Shown: piece after piece, positions 1-7,027 of the stretch
Position numbering within the stretch: the stretch's first letter is position 1
How the letters are laid out: each line of letters opens with the position of its first letter
Assembly (NCBI RefSeq): GCF_018389385.1
Contig: NZ_CP062698.1
Location: 1,677,501 to 1,741,500 of the forward strand
Direction: 5' to 3'
DNA from: Anthocerotibacter panamensis C109
GTDB taxonomy: Bacteria; Cyanobacteriota; Cyanobacteriia; Gloeobacterales; Anthocerotibacteraceae
Length of the DNA stretch: 64,000 nucleotides
Notes under the pieces: model-generated
What the model saw: the letters and a program-made list of their open reading frames with translations, nothing else
What the model was told of the DNA's origin: nothing
The model's database searches: none
Position numbers and translations under genes: made by a program

Positions 1-43
1 TCTGTAACGATTTTGAGTCCATCTGGAGAATATGGAGTAAGAC

Positions 44-1570
44 ATGGACTTTCCCTGGCTGAGTCTGATTGTGTTCCTGCCCACGCTTGGGGCCTTGGGT
101 CTGACCCTCTGGCCGAAAGAGGTTGACCACGCCTTCGCCCGCCTGTGGACTTTGGGGGTAAGCCTGATGACCGCCGGGGTCAGTCTGGGGATGGCCCTCC
201 AGTACGATTTCAGCAGTACTCATGCCCAATTCATAGAGCGCCATGGATGGATTCAGCCTTTGGGGATCAGCTATACCCTGAGCGTGGACGGCATAAGTCT
301 GCCGATGGTCCTCTTGACGAGCCTTTTGGTCGTCCTCTCAATCCTCACCAGTTGGAACCTCAAGGAGCGGCCCCGGTTCTACTATGTACTGTTGATGCTG
401 CTCACCACTGGGGTGCAGGGCGCTTTCCTGGCGCAGGATTTACTGTTGTTTTTCCTCTTCTATGAGCTGGAACTCATTCCGCTTTACTTCCTGATTGCGG
501 TCTGGGGCGGGGCTCGGCGCGAGTACGCAGCCATGAAGTTCCTGCTTTACACGGTCTTCTCGAGCGTCTTCCTGCTCATCGCGTTTCTTGGGATCTATTT
601 CGTCTCCGGGCTCCACACTTTTGATGTCCAGGCTTTAGCCAAGCCTGCTGTTCCCTACTCCATGACCTTTCAGATCCTGACCTTGGTCTCGCTCACGGTC
701 GGTTTTGGCATCAAGATTCCCATTGTTCCCCTCCACACCTGGCTCCCTGATGCCCACGTCGAGGCTCCTACCTCTGTCTCGGTCCTCCTCGCAGGTGTCC
801 TGCTAAAGCTCGGGACCTATGGCATTCTGCGCTTTGGGATTGGCCTCTTCCCGGATGCAGCGGTCAATTTGTCCTGGGTACTCGCGACCTTGGCGGCTAT
901 CAATGTCGTCTACGCCTCGTTTGCAGCACTGGCGCAGACCGACATGAAAAAAATGATTGCCTACTCTTCTGTGGCCCATATGGGTTATGTGCTCCTAGGC
1001 ATTGCCACACTCCAAGAAACGGGCCTCCAAGGAGCGGTCTACCAGATGGTCTCCCATGGGGTCATCTCGGCGCTCTTGTTTATGCTGGTCGGTCTGGTCT
1101 ACGAACATGCCCACACTCGCGACCTCAACAAGCTGGGCGGGCTCTTTGACCGCTCGCGGGGGCTACCCTTAGTGGGAGCTTTCATGGTGGCAGCGGCGAT
1201 GGCGAATGCCGGGATGCCGGGGATGAGCGGATTTGTCGCTGAATTTTTGGTCTTTAAAGGCGGTTGGGCACAGTTCCCACTGGCGACCGCGCTGTGTATT
1301 TTTGGGACGGTCCTCACCGCCATCTACCTACTACTCCTGCTGAAAAAAGCCTTCTTCGGATCGATACCCACCCATAGGGAAGAAATTTCCCAGCCTAAAC
1401 CTATGGCCTACTTCCCAGCTACCGTCCTCGCCTTCTGCATGGTCGGCCTCGGTCTTCTCCCAAACTTGATGACCCAGGTCAGTGCCGCTTCGGTCACTGC
1501 TTTGGTCAACCAAATGAATACGGGAGCTGCTGTCGCTGAGGTGGTAAAGGTGCCCCAGGCCACGCCCTGA
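44..1570 (+). CDS. ndhD: NAD(P)H-quinone oxidoreductase subunit 4 (NdhD/NuoM family)
   Basis: This 508-residue polytopic membrane protein is the proton-pumping, antiporter-like subunit 4 of NDH-1, which works in respiration and cyclic electron flow. The protein is hydrophobic throughout and carries family hallmarks: the conserved glutamate helix (LLLFFLFYELELIPLYFLI), the loop HTWLPDAHVEAPTSVSVLLA, and KKMIAYSSVAHMG. The length matches cyanobacterial NdhD (about 500-530). The ATG at 44 follows GGAG at 34-37 with normal spacing. The last 34 codons or so are of interest because 102 bp of them (1406-1507) recur almost unchanged at 3733-3834, beyond the restriction-modification cassette. A strong hairpin terminator follows. 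Which NdhD paralogue (D1, D2 and so on) this is cannot be settled from sequence reading alone. Confidence 0.95.
   Translation: MDFPWLSLIVFLPTLGALGLTLWPKEVDHAFARLWTLGVSLMTAGVSLGMALQYDFSSTHAQFIERHGWIQPLGISYTLSVDGISLPMVLLTSLLVVLSILTSWNLKERPRFYYVLLMLLTTGVQGAFLAQDLLLFFLFYELELIPLYFLIAVWGGARREYAAMKFLLYTVFSSVFLLIAFLGIYFVSGLHTFDVQALAKPAVPYSMTFQILTLVSLTVGFGIKIPIVPLHTWLPDAHVEAPTSVSVLLAGVLLKLGTYGILRFGIGLFPDAAVNLSWVLATLAAINVVYASFAALAQTDMKKMIAYSSVAHMGYVLLGIATLQETGLQGAVYQMVSHGVISALLFMLVGLVYEHAHTRDLNKLGGLFDRSRGLPLVGAFMVAAAMANAGMPGMSGFVAEFLVFKGGWAQFPLATALCIFGTVLTAIYLLLLLKKAFFGSIPTHREEISQPKPMAYFPATVLAFCMVGLGLLPNLMTQVSAASVTALVNQMNTGAAVAEVVKVPQATP
1406..1507 (+). repeat. ndhD 3'-end direct repeat, copy 1
   Basis: 102 bp inside ndhD that match 3733-3834 with three mismatches by hand count. 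The similarity stops abruptly at both edges. The last ~20 codons of the two reading frames differ, so this is not a simple duplication of the whole gene end. Confidence 0.9.
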
Positions 1571-1597
1571 AAATGTTACATGCTTGAACTCCAATCG

Positions 1598-1628
1598 GCC
1601 CTCTTCCTCGGAAGGGGGCTATTTTTTT
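1598..1628 (+). terminator. Rho-independent terminator after ndhD
   Basis: GCCCTCTTCC at 1598-1607 pairs with GGAAGGGGGC at 1610-1619 (one G-T wobble), and is followed by a T-run at 1622-1628. It lies 27 bp after the ndhD stop codon and separates it from the oppositely oriented methyltransferase gene. Confidence 0.8.
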
Positions 1629-1638
1629 AGATTGCTCG

Positions 1639-2538
1639 TTAATTTGAGGCGGGAGTATTTGAGTGGACTTCGATCACTCTTTGCCCGAGCCACTCTGCAA
1701 CAGTCGGGACGACTGCATTACCAAGGAGCCGCCCTCTACGACCGTCCATCCGGGAGGAAACCCCATAAGCCTTTCCCACTCTGTCCACGTCAAGTTTCTC
1801 GCCACAGAGTATTGGCCTGTCTGAATGACCGCCTTGATGTCCTCCAGTTTGGGCACGTAACGTGGGGCAGATGCTCTTTGCCATGGTGTACCCGAAGCCA
1901 CCGCGACGTTGTACCACAAGCGGAGCGTTTGAGATAGTGCTCTTACGAACCTGGGATCTAATTTTCGTCCGGCTCGGTTCTCTCTCCTGACGATCCCTAT
2001 ACAGTTCGCGGCTGTCAGTAAAGATGTGATAGGCACGTTCTGATCTAAAACTTGCGATAAAGAACACTCGATCACGATGGTGGGGCAAACCCGCATCGGC
2101 AGCGTTAAACGATAGCCATCCCCCCAAATACCCGTTCTCTTCGAGCTTGTCGATAACTGTCTCAAGAGCGGTTCCGTGCTCTGCTGAGAGGAGACCTGGG
2201 ACATTTTCCAGGACCAGCCACGTCGGTTGAACTTCTGCAACGAGTTCCATAAACGTGTAGAACAGACCGCTTCGTTGGCCTGCAAGGCCTTTTCGGTCAG
2301 TATTTGCGTGGCTGAGGTCTTGACAGGGCCATCCAGCACACCAAAGGTCGGCAGGAGGGATAGCTGAAGCTCCAAGGGTGGTGATGTCGTCATGAAGAGG
2401 TACCAAGGGCCAATGGCGCTTAAGGATTTTCTGGCAAAAGGTGTCGATCTCGCATTGAAAAACAACTTCCATCCCAGCTCTTTCAAAGCCAAGATCGAGG
2501 CCACCTATACCGGCAAAGAATGAAGCGACTCGGAGCAT
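1639..2538 (-). CDS. DNA (cytosine-5-)-methyltransferase of an R-M cassette
   Basis: This is a C5-cytosine DNA methyltransferase that would protect host DNA from the nuclease encoded by the divergent pair downstream. It shows motif I (SFFAGIGGLDLGFERAG) at the N-terminus, the catalytic PC motif (GWPCQDLS) near residue 70, ENV (motif VI), an HHRDRVFF motif VIII variant, and motif X (GNAVVPTVAEWLG) at the C-terminus. The stretch expected just before motif X, LTWTEWERLMGFPPGWT, lies in another frame (about 1747-1805). This suggests two compensating frameshifts, so the 299-residue frame may encode a protein with a scrambled segment next to its recognition domain. The gene diverges from the HTH regulator across about 150 bp. 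Its base composition is more AT-rich than that of its neighbours, as expected for acquired DNA. Confidence 0.85.
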   Translation of the reverse strand: MLRVASFFAGIGGLDLGFERAGMEVVFQCEIDTFCQKILKRHWPLVPLHDDITTLGASAIPPADLWCAGWPCQDLSHANTDRKGLAGQRSGLFYTFMELVAEVQPTWLVLENVPGLLSAEHGTALETVIDKLEENGYLGGWLSFNAADAGLPHHRDRVFFIASFRSERAYHIFTDSRELYRDRQEREPSRTKIRSQVRKSTISNAPLVVQRRGGFGYTMAKSICPTLRAQTGGHQGGHSDRPILCGEKLDVDRVGKAYGVSSRMDGRRGRLLGNAVVPTVAEWLGQRVIEVHSNTPASN

Positions 2539-2691
2539 TGCGCTAAATATAGCAGGATCGGCAGGTTGCAGGAAGTTCCATCGGAAACAAACACTACCTT
2601 ATTTTACCCTAATCATTACTTTGTGGACGATTATCGTCCACGAATTTTATTCGAGCATTGGTAGCATCAGCCTGAAGTTACAGATTAGTTA

Positions 2692-2940
2692 ATGCGCATG
2701 GATTTAGATAAGGCAAATATTAGCGGACCAAAGATCAGGAAAGAGCGGCTGAGGAGGCAATGGGATCAGGTGGAGTTGGCTGCTGCTCTTACCGATTACG
2801 GTATCACTTTGGAGCGCTCCGATATTTCGGAAATTGAACTCCAGAAGAGGGGTGTCAAGGACTACGAGCTTGATGCCTTTGCAAAGGTATTTGACATTGA
2901 TCCTATTTTTTTGCTGAGAGGAGAGGAAACCAATGACTAG
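2692..2940 (+). CDS. Xre/Cro-type HTH regulator, possible R-M controller
   Basis: An 82-residue protein made almost entirely of one helix-turn-helix domain: IRKERLRRQWDQVELAAALT followed by the recognition region ERSDISEIELQKRGVKDYEL. It precedes the HNH nuclease gene and overlaps it by 8 nt (nuclease ATG at 2933, stop of this gene at 2938-2940). This is the layout of controller (C) proteins that delay nuclease expression in type II R-M systems, although it is not an obvious member of the classical C.PvuII family. An alternative start is ATG 2698, two codons later. The role is inferred from position; the DNA-binding fold is visible. Confidence 0.75.
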   Translation: MRMDLDKANISGPKIRKERLRRQWDQVELAAALTDYGITLERSDISEIELQKRGVKDYELDAFAKVFDIDPIFLLRGEETND

Positions 2941-3706
2941 AGAGAAGAAAAGCCGTGGGCGGCAAAAATTCCTACCTCTCGTCCCTGTGAGCCAAGGTTC
3001 TGTTCCGGGAGATGTCAATCGGGAACAGTGGCTTGCAGCGACCTGTGCAGGGTTCGTTTCCACCAGCGGTGCTAATAAAGAGTACTACCGGGTAGTGCTT
3101 GAGGTGCTGTGGCCCACCGGTCATGGAATTCCTGGCCCCTACGTTACTACCGAGCAGTTGCGTGATGCCGTTAATGTATATAGGTTGAGCAGACACCAGG
3201 GCGGTCAGCCATACAAACCTTACATTGATGTCTTCCGTCGGGTAAGGGAGTTACAAGGGGAGGAAGGTGTAGTGGGCATTGGCCGAGAGGGCAACACCTA
3301 CCAGTTGGTTGATTTGACCCTCGGCAAGAAGCGGAAACCTCGAACTAAGCTCATGGACGATCTGTGGGAGCAAATTTTGGCTAAGGCCTACGGACAGTGT
3401 GCCGTGTGTGGAAGGGGAGAGCCAGAGGTCCGACTGGAGCAGGACCATAAGATCCCACGCGTGAGGAGTGGAGGTGATGAGGAAGAAAACTGGCAGCCTT
3501 TGTGCGGAGAGTGCAACAACTTCAAATCCACCTCCTGCCGGGGCTGTAAGCTTGATTGCACCCAGTGCTCATGGGCTTTCCCAGAAGAATTTGCTCCGCT
3601 TAGGTTGTCGGCGGCGAATATTCAACGTATCAGGGCACATGCTTTAGAAATAGGTGTTGATCCCCACGATCTGCTAAATCAGGTTGTAGCTGCCTCCCAA
3701 TTGTGA
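2933..3706 (+). CDS. HNH-family endonuclease, probable type II restriction enzyme
   Basis: A 257-residue protein ending in an HNH/zinc-binding nuclease module. The module has CAVCGRG, then EQDHKIPRVRSGG with the catalytic histidine, NWQPLCGECNNFKSTSC, and a further pair of cysteines (CRGCKLDCTQC), enough to hold structural zinc. The N-terminal ~140 residues have no recognisable motif and would carry DNA recognition. The gene is translationally coupled to the HTH gene and lies beside a C5 methyltransferase, which supports a restriction role in the cytoplasm. The stop codon (TGA 3704-3706) overlaps an ATG that opens the ndhD-like remnant. Cleavage specificity cannot be read from the sequence. 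Confidence 0.8.
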   Translation: MTREKKSRGRQKFLPLVPVSQGSVPGDVNREQWLAATCAGFVSTSGANKEYYRVVLEVLWPTGHGIPGPYVTTEQLRDAVNVYRLSRHQGGQPYKPYIDVFRRVRELQGEEGVVGIGREGNTYQLVDLTLGKKRKPRTKLMDDLWEQILAKAYGQCAVCGRGEPEVRLEQDHKIPRVRSGGDEEENWQPLCGECNNFKSTSCRGCKLDCTQCSWAFPEEFAPLRLSAANIQRIRAHALEIGVDPHDLLNQVVAASQL

Positions 3707-3888
3707 TGGGTATTACCTTGGCATACTCCCTAGCCTACTTCCCAGCTACCGTCCTCGCCTTCTGCATGGTCGGCCTCGGTCTTCTCCCAAACTTGATGAC
3801 CAACGTCAGTGCTGCTTCGGTCACTGCTTTGGTCACGGTGCAAGCCCAAGTCGCACAGGTAGCTCAGACACCGCATATGGCCCCTTAG
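3706..3888 (+). pseudogene. ndhD 3' remnant downstream of the R-M cassette
   Basis: The frame opens at ATG 3706, overlapping the HNH stop. After ten unrelated codons it reproduces the last transmembrane segment of NdhD (AYFPATVLAFCMVGLGLLPN), then ends with a different tail (about 17 codons) from that of the intact gene. It could still be translated as a ~60-residue membrane peptide, but it lacks everything else of NdhD. Either the R-M cassette inserted with a long target duplication, or this is the tail of a second, tandem ndhD paralogue whose body was replaced by the cassette. Confidence 0.85.
3733..3834 (+). repeat. ndhD 3'-end direct repeat, copy 2
   Basis: Near-identical to 1406-1507 (three mismatches). 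Together the two copies bracket the methyltransferase, regulator and HNH genes. Confidence 0.9.
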
Positions 3889-3921
3889 AAAGTCTCTCTA
3901 GGTCTACAGGGGCCGCTTTTT
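3879..3921 (+). terminator. Probable terminator after the ndhD remnant
   Basis: GGCCCCT (3879-3885) pairs with AGGGGCC (3908-3914), followed by GC and five T. The loop is long but contains a small internal pairing. It would be the terminator of the original gene end. Confidence 0.55.
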
Positions 3922-4080
3922 GTACGGGTAGAACAAGAACCTGTGCTTTCTTAGGACACTACTGGCTCTAGATAGCTTATGCTTGGAGCATTAGAGCGCC
4001 ATGGGAAAAGTTTGCTGTGGAAAGCGGGTGAAAGGGTGATTTGTGAACCGAACGTTTTTCCATGGAGAGGGGAGTAATAA

Positions 4081-4527
4081 CCATTAGAATCCCTCCTCAA
4101 AAATATAGAAGCCGACTGGGTGGAACGTAAAGCGTCCAGTTCTGATCGGGATAAAATTTGTTAGGCTATTTGTGCTTTTGCAAATGACTTACCTGACAAC
4201 AAAAAGCCCGGTGTTCTTTTCATTGGTGTTAATGATGATAGCTCATGTACCAATCTAAATATCACCGATCAATTATTACGCACGCTCTCCGATATACGCT
4301 CCAATGGGAACGTATTACCTATTCCTGACATGGTTGCTCAGCAAAGAACCATTGGCGGATGCAGTCTTGTAACGATACTTGTCCACCCTGCTGATGCTCC
4401 TCCTGTTAGATATAAAGGTCAGGTTTGGATACGTGTAGGTCCACGAAGAGCGATTGCTTCGCCTCAAGAAGAACGACGGCTAGCTGAAAAGCGCAAATAT
4501 AGTAAGCTCAAAAGACATGTAAAATAG
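4081..4527 (+). pseudogene. AlbA/Schlafen-type ATP-binding regulator, broken
   Basis: Read in one frame from 4081, the sequence gives an AlbA_2/Schlafen-type N-terminal domain: LESLLKNIEADWVERKASSS, an ICAFANDLPD-like helix, PGVLFIGVNDDSS, and VWIRVGPRRAIASPQEERRLAEKR. An in-frame TAG (4147-4149) stands where CAG would continue the ICAFAND helix. After EERRLAEKR the frame runs into the left inverted repeat of an IS630 element at 4498 and ends with ten foreign codons. No start codon is evident within the preserved part (upstream stop TAA 4078-4080). These proteins are often annotated as transcriptional regulators or defence-related ATPases; only the first ~140 residues remain. Confidence 0.75.
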
Positions 4528-5591
4528 AGGAGGAAGGACAGAAGCGAGGCAAAAATGGACGCACTAAATGCTTTTTTAGATGGCAATCCCGACCCACGGG
4601 AGTACAAGAGAGCCTTGGCAGTGAAAATGGCTCTTCAAGGCTATCCGTATGCAGAAATCATGAGCCTACTCAATGTTTGTGCTGCGTTTATCAGTAAATG
4701 GAAATCTAATTTCCTATTTGCTGGGGTGGAAGGATTAAAGTTAGCCTATCGCGGTTTTCCTGGTCGTCTTAACCCAGAACAAAAGGAAGAAATAATTACT
4801 TGGTTGCAGCAAAGAAATTATTGAAATATCGAAGCGTTGGCAGACTTTATCTATGAGCATTATCAAGTTGAGTTTTCCTCACGGCAAAGTTATTCTGCTT
4901 TATTGCATAAAGCAGGTATTACTTGGAAAAAAGCTCAAGGCGTGAATCCTAAAAAAGACGAAGAGCAAATTGCTTCAAAAAAAAGAAATTATGGAGAAGC
5001 TTAAAGCGTGGGAACCCGAGGTGAAAGCTGGACGGGCTGTGGTTCTTACCTTGGATAAGTGCCATCTTAATTGGGGAGATATGAAGAGTTATGTTTGGGG
5101 TAAAGTTGGTGAAAAGGCTCAAATTCCCATAGTCAATGACCGAGAGCGCTAGACATACTATGGAGCCTTAAATTGTATGAGTAGTAGGTTTCATATCATC
5201 CCTTCTAAGAAGGGAGATTCACAGGAAACCATACACTTTATCAAGTATTTACAAAAAGAATATCCAGGCATTAAGTTGAAATTGTTTTGGGATGGAGCGA
5301 GCTACCACGATTCAGAGGATATTAGAAATTTTTTGTCAGAGGAAAATAAAGGTCTAGAGCGCAAGGATTGGAAAGTAGAATGTATACAATTTGCTCCTTA
5401 TGCCCCAGAGCAAAATCCAACAGAAGATATTTGGAGATGTGGCAAAAAATTCATCCGAGAGTGTTGGCACTTATGCAAATCATTTGTGGCTGTGAAGTTT
5501 ATATTTGAGTGGGGGCTAAAGCATGAAGTATTTGATTTTCCTAAAGTACGAAAATACAGAAAAATGCTACAACTCATGTGAGTTTGCTATA
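4498..5591 (+). mobile_element. IS630-family insertion sequence, decayed
   Basis: A roughly 1.09-kb element. The left end TATAGTAAGCTCA (4498-4510) is matched in inverted orientation by the right end (5579-5591, reverse complement TATAGCAAACTCA), 11 of 13 bases. IS630 elements insert at TA, and both ends carry TA. The transposase frame inside is broken three times, so the copy is not autonomous. Its left end cuts the AlbA-type pseudogene and its right end cuts the 3' end of a toxin-immunity gene. Confidence 0.75.
4555..5581 (+). pseudogene. IS630-family transposase, three lesions
   Basis: The N-terminal HTH part (residues 1-89) starts at ATG 4555. It is followed by a TGA at 4822-4824 where tryptophan is expected, a frameshift in the A-run around 4975-4985, and a TAG at 5150-5152 where the family reads RERQTYYGALN. 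The catalytic core is recognisable: TLDKCHLNWGD (first aspartate; the usual glutamate after it is lysine here), LFWDGASYHDS (second aspartate) and YAPEQNPTEDIW (third acidic residue). This is the DDE/D transposase of the IS630/Tc1-mariner superfamily, certainly inactive as it stands. Confidence 0.9.
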
Positions 5592-5864
5592 TTGAGATAG
5601 ATATTCCTTTTGTAGATCTTTAAGAAACTCTTTAGCATCATGGGTGTTTTCTACATGCCATGCGAAGCTTTTTTTAATAATATCTACTACTTCCATATTT
5701 CCTTGCAATGCTGCTTCGATCCCTCCTGAAATTGTAGCAAGACATTCTTGATGATAGTCAGGATCGCACTCAGTTACAAAAACCATCTGAGCAACGCCTT
5801 CTTCAATGGTTTGGTCTGAGAAGTAGCCATTAAGAATTTCTGTTAGGTTAAGTTGCCAGCTCAT
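5574..5864 (-). CDS. Putative immunity protein for the orphan toxin
   Basis: A 96-residue acidic protein (MSWQLNLTEILNGYFSD...) without a recognised domain. It starts 14 bp after the stop of the RNase A-like toxin module on the same strand, the standard toxin-immunity order, so it is inferred to bind and neutralise that toxin. Its last codons (SKLT and stop) come from the right inverted repeat of the IS630 element: the transposon landed at a TA near the end of the gene and supplied a new stop. The native C-terminus is therefore lost, and whether immunity survives is unknown. Confidence 0.6.
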   Translation of the reverse strand: MSWQLNLTEILNGYFSDQTIEEGVAQMVFVTECDPDYHQECLATISGGIEAALQGNMEVVDIIKKSFAWHVENTHDAKEFLKDLQKEYLSQYSKLT

Positions 5865-5878
5865 GTTTAACTCCTATG

Positions 5879-6736
5879 TTAAGGGATTGGAAAAGCCGAC
5901 TGAATAACATAGCCACCGTGACCGTCTGCTTTAATAATTATTCTAACATTGCTAAGAGAATAAGGTATTACTTCTACTATATTGCTGGAAGTACGGTGAT
6001 AACCTTTACCAAGGTTACCAAGTCCAGGAGCGCAGTCAAATGCTTGAGTTTTTCCAGCCTTGGGGCTTGTCGATAGCCATACCACAATTTCATCCTTTTT
6101 AGCCTCAATCGCTTCACCAATTGCTGGCTCCATTTTTATGCGGTCAATAAATTTTGTTGCTACTTGTTTTCCATCTATTACTCTTTGTTCCACTTCAGCT
6201 AATGGCTTGTCTGGCCCGTGTTCTTTTAAAGGGTGTGATGGAGCATCGAGTTTTCCTTTGGAATTGAAAATCTGTCTTCCTTCTGTCGCTTTTAATCCTC
6301 CTGGCTGAGAGAGCTTTGTGTACTGTCCATGGGGACGGTCCAAAACCTTCTCGACCGCCTCCAAACCCTCCCCCATAGCTTCGGACGCCTTGTGTTTAAG
6401 AGTAGGATCGAGCTTGTGGATCTGTTGCGTCAGCGCCTCAATGCGTTGCAGTAGATGCTCTACTTGCTTGGCATTACGGGCAGCTTTGATGGATTTACCC
6501 ACCGCATCGCCCAAATAAGGCACCATCGAGACAAGTGACAATCCTGCATCCAAGTAATCCCCTTTTGCCAAGCTAATCGCCGCACTGATCCCATCCGAGA
6601 TAGGCGTAGGTTCAGAATCTTTACTAGCTATGATGGATGAATTCTGCTGTATGCAATACTCGAATCTTTGTTCTAGAGTATGTATTGTTTGAGATCCTGA
6701 GTTATCAAATTTAGAAGTATTTGAAAAACATGCCAA
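5879..6736 (-). CDS. Orphan polymorphic toxin module, RNase A-like C-terminus
   Basis: The reading frame has 285 codons, but the first ~42 residues look unrelated to toxins and overlap the previous immunity gene by 64 nt. From residue ~43 it copies the pre-toxin segment of the upstream full-length toxin (PTPISDGISAAISLAKGDY), encoded by a 149-bp repeat. The C-terminal ~130 residues resemble the bacterial CdiA-CT RNase A-like family: HPLKEHGPDK with the candidate catalytic histidine, VATKFIDR, a GKGYHRTSSN segment and a terminal GGYVIQSAFPIP strand. It is probably a silent C-terminal cassette that becomes active by recombining through the repeat into the complete gene. Its own start codon and secretion signal appear to be missing. 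Confidence 0.65.
   Translation of the reverse strand: MACFSNTSKFDNSGSQTIHTLEQRFEYCIQQNSSIIASKDSEPTPISDGISAAISLAKGDYLDAGLSLVSMVPYLGDAVGKSIKAARNAKQVEHLLQRIEALTQQIHKLDPTLKHKASEAMGEGLEAVEKVLDRPHGQYTKLSQPGGLKATEGRQIFNSKGKLDAPSHPLKEHGPDKPLAEVEQRVIDGKQVATKFIDRIKMEPAIGEAIEAKKDEIVVWLSTSPKAGKTQAFDCAPGLGNLGKGYHRTSSNIVEVIPYSLSNVRIIIKADGHGGYVIQSAFPIP
6462..6610 (-). repeat. Toxin recombination repeat, copy in the orphan module
   Basis: 149 bp matching 7794-7942 with about four mismatches. It encodes the pre-toxin linker (SLAKGDY, VPYLGDAVGKSIKAARNAKQ) that joins the trafficking part to interchangeable C-terminal toxins. Confidence 0.9.
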
Positions 6737-7014
6737 TCATTAGGTTCATCTGCCCAGTTGAACAGTGATGATTCGCTAATAGCATTGACTAATGGGTGAG
6801 ATGGATCACTATTCATATCCTGTAAAGCTTTTATCAAGTCATCTACATAGCTGTTACCAACTTCTCGTTGTAAGCGTATAGCTGATGATCGAGCCATTTT
6901 AGGAAGATCAATTTGGAAAAACAAGGAATCCCACTCCTCGGGAAGTTCGTCAATTAAGTAGTGGCAGGTAAATTCAGCCTTAATTGCTTGATGGATATTC
7001 ACAAGATGCGTCAT
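6673..7014 (-). CDS. Putative immunity protein for the full-length toxin
   Basis: A 113-residue acidic, probably helical protein (MTHLVNIHQAIKAEF...). It begins 13 bp after the stop codon of the full-length toxin on the same strand. No family was recognised, which is normal for toxin-specific immunity proteins. Function is inferred from position, size and charge. Its 3' end overlaps the nominal start of the orphan toxin frame, showing that the orphan module was pasted directly behind it. Confidence 0.6.
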   Translation of the reverse strand: MTHLVNIHQAIKAEFTCHYLIDELPEEWDSLFFQIDLPKMARSSAIRLQREVGNSYVDDLIKALQDMNSDPSHPLVNAISESSLFNWADEPNDWHVFQILLNLITQDLKQYIL

Positions 7015-7027
7015 TGTAGTTCTCCTT

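Noticed and set aside
1674-2504. A 276-codon minus-strand frame overlapping the methyltransferase
   Set aside because: It is the +1 frame of the methyltransferase; only the short LMGFPPGWT stretch is meaningful, as evidence of frameshifts.
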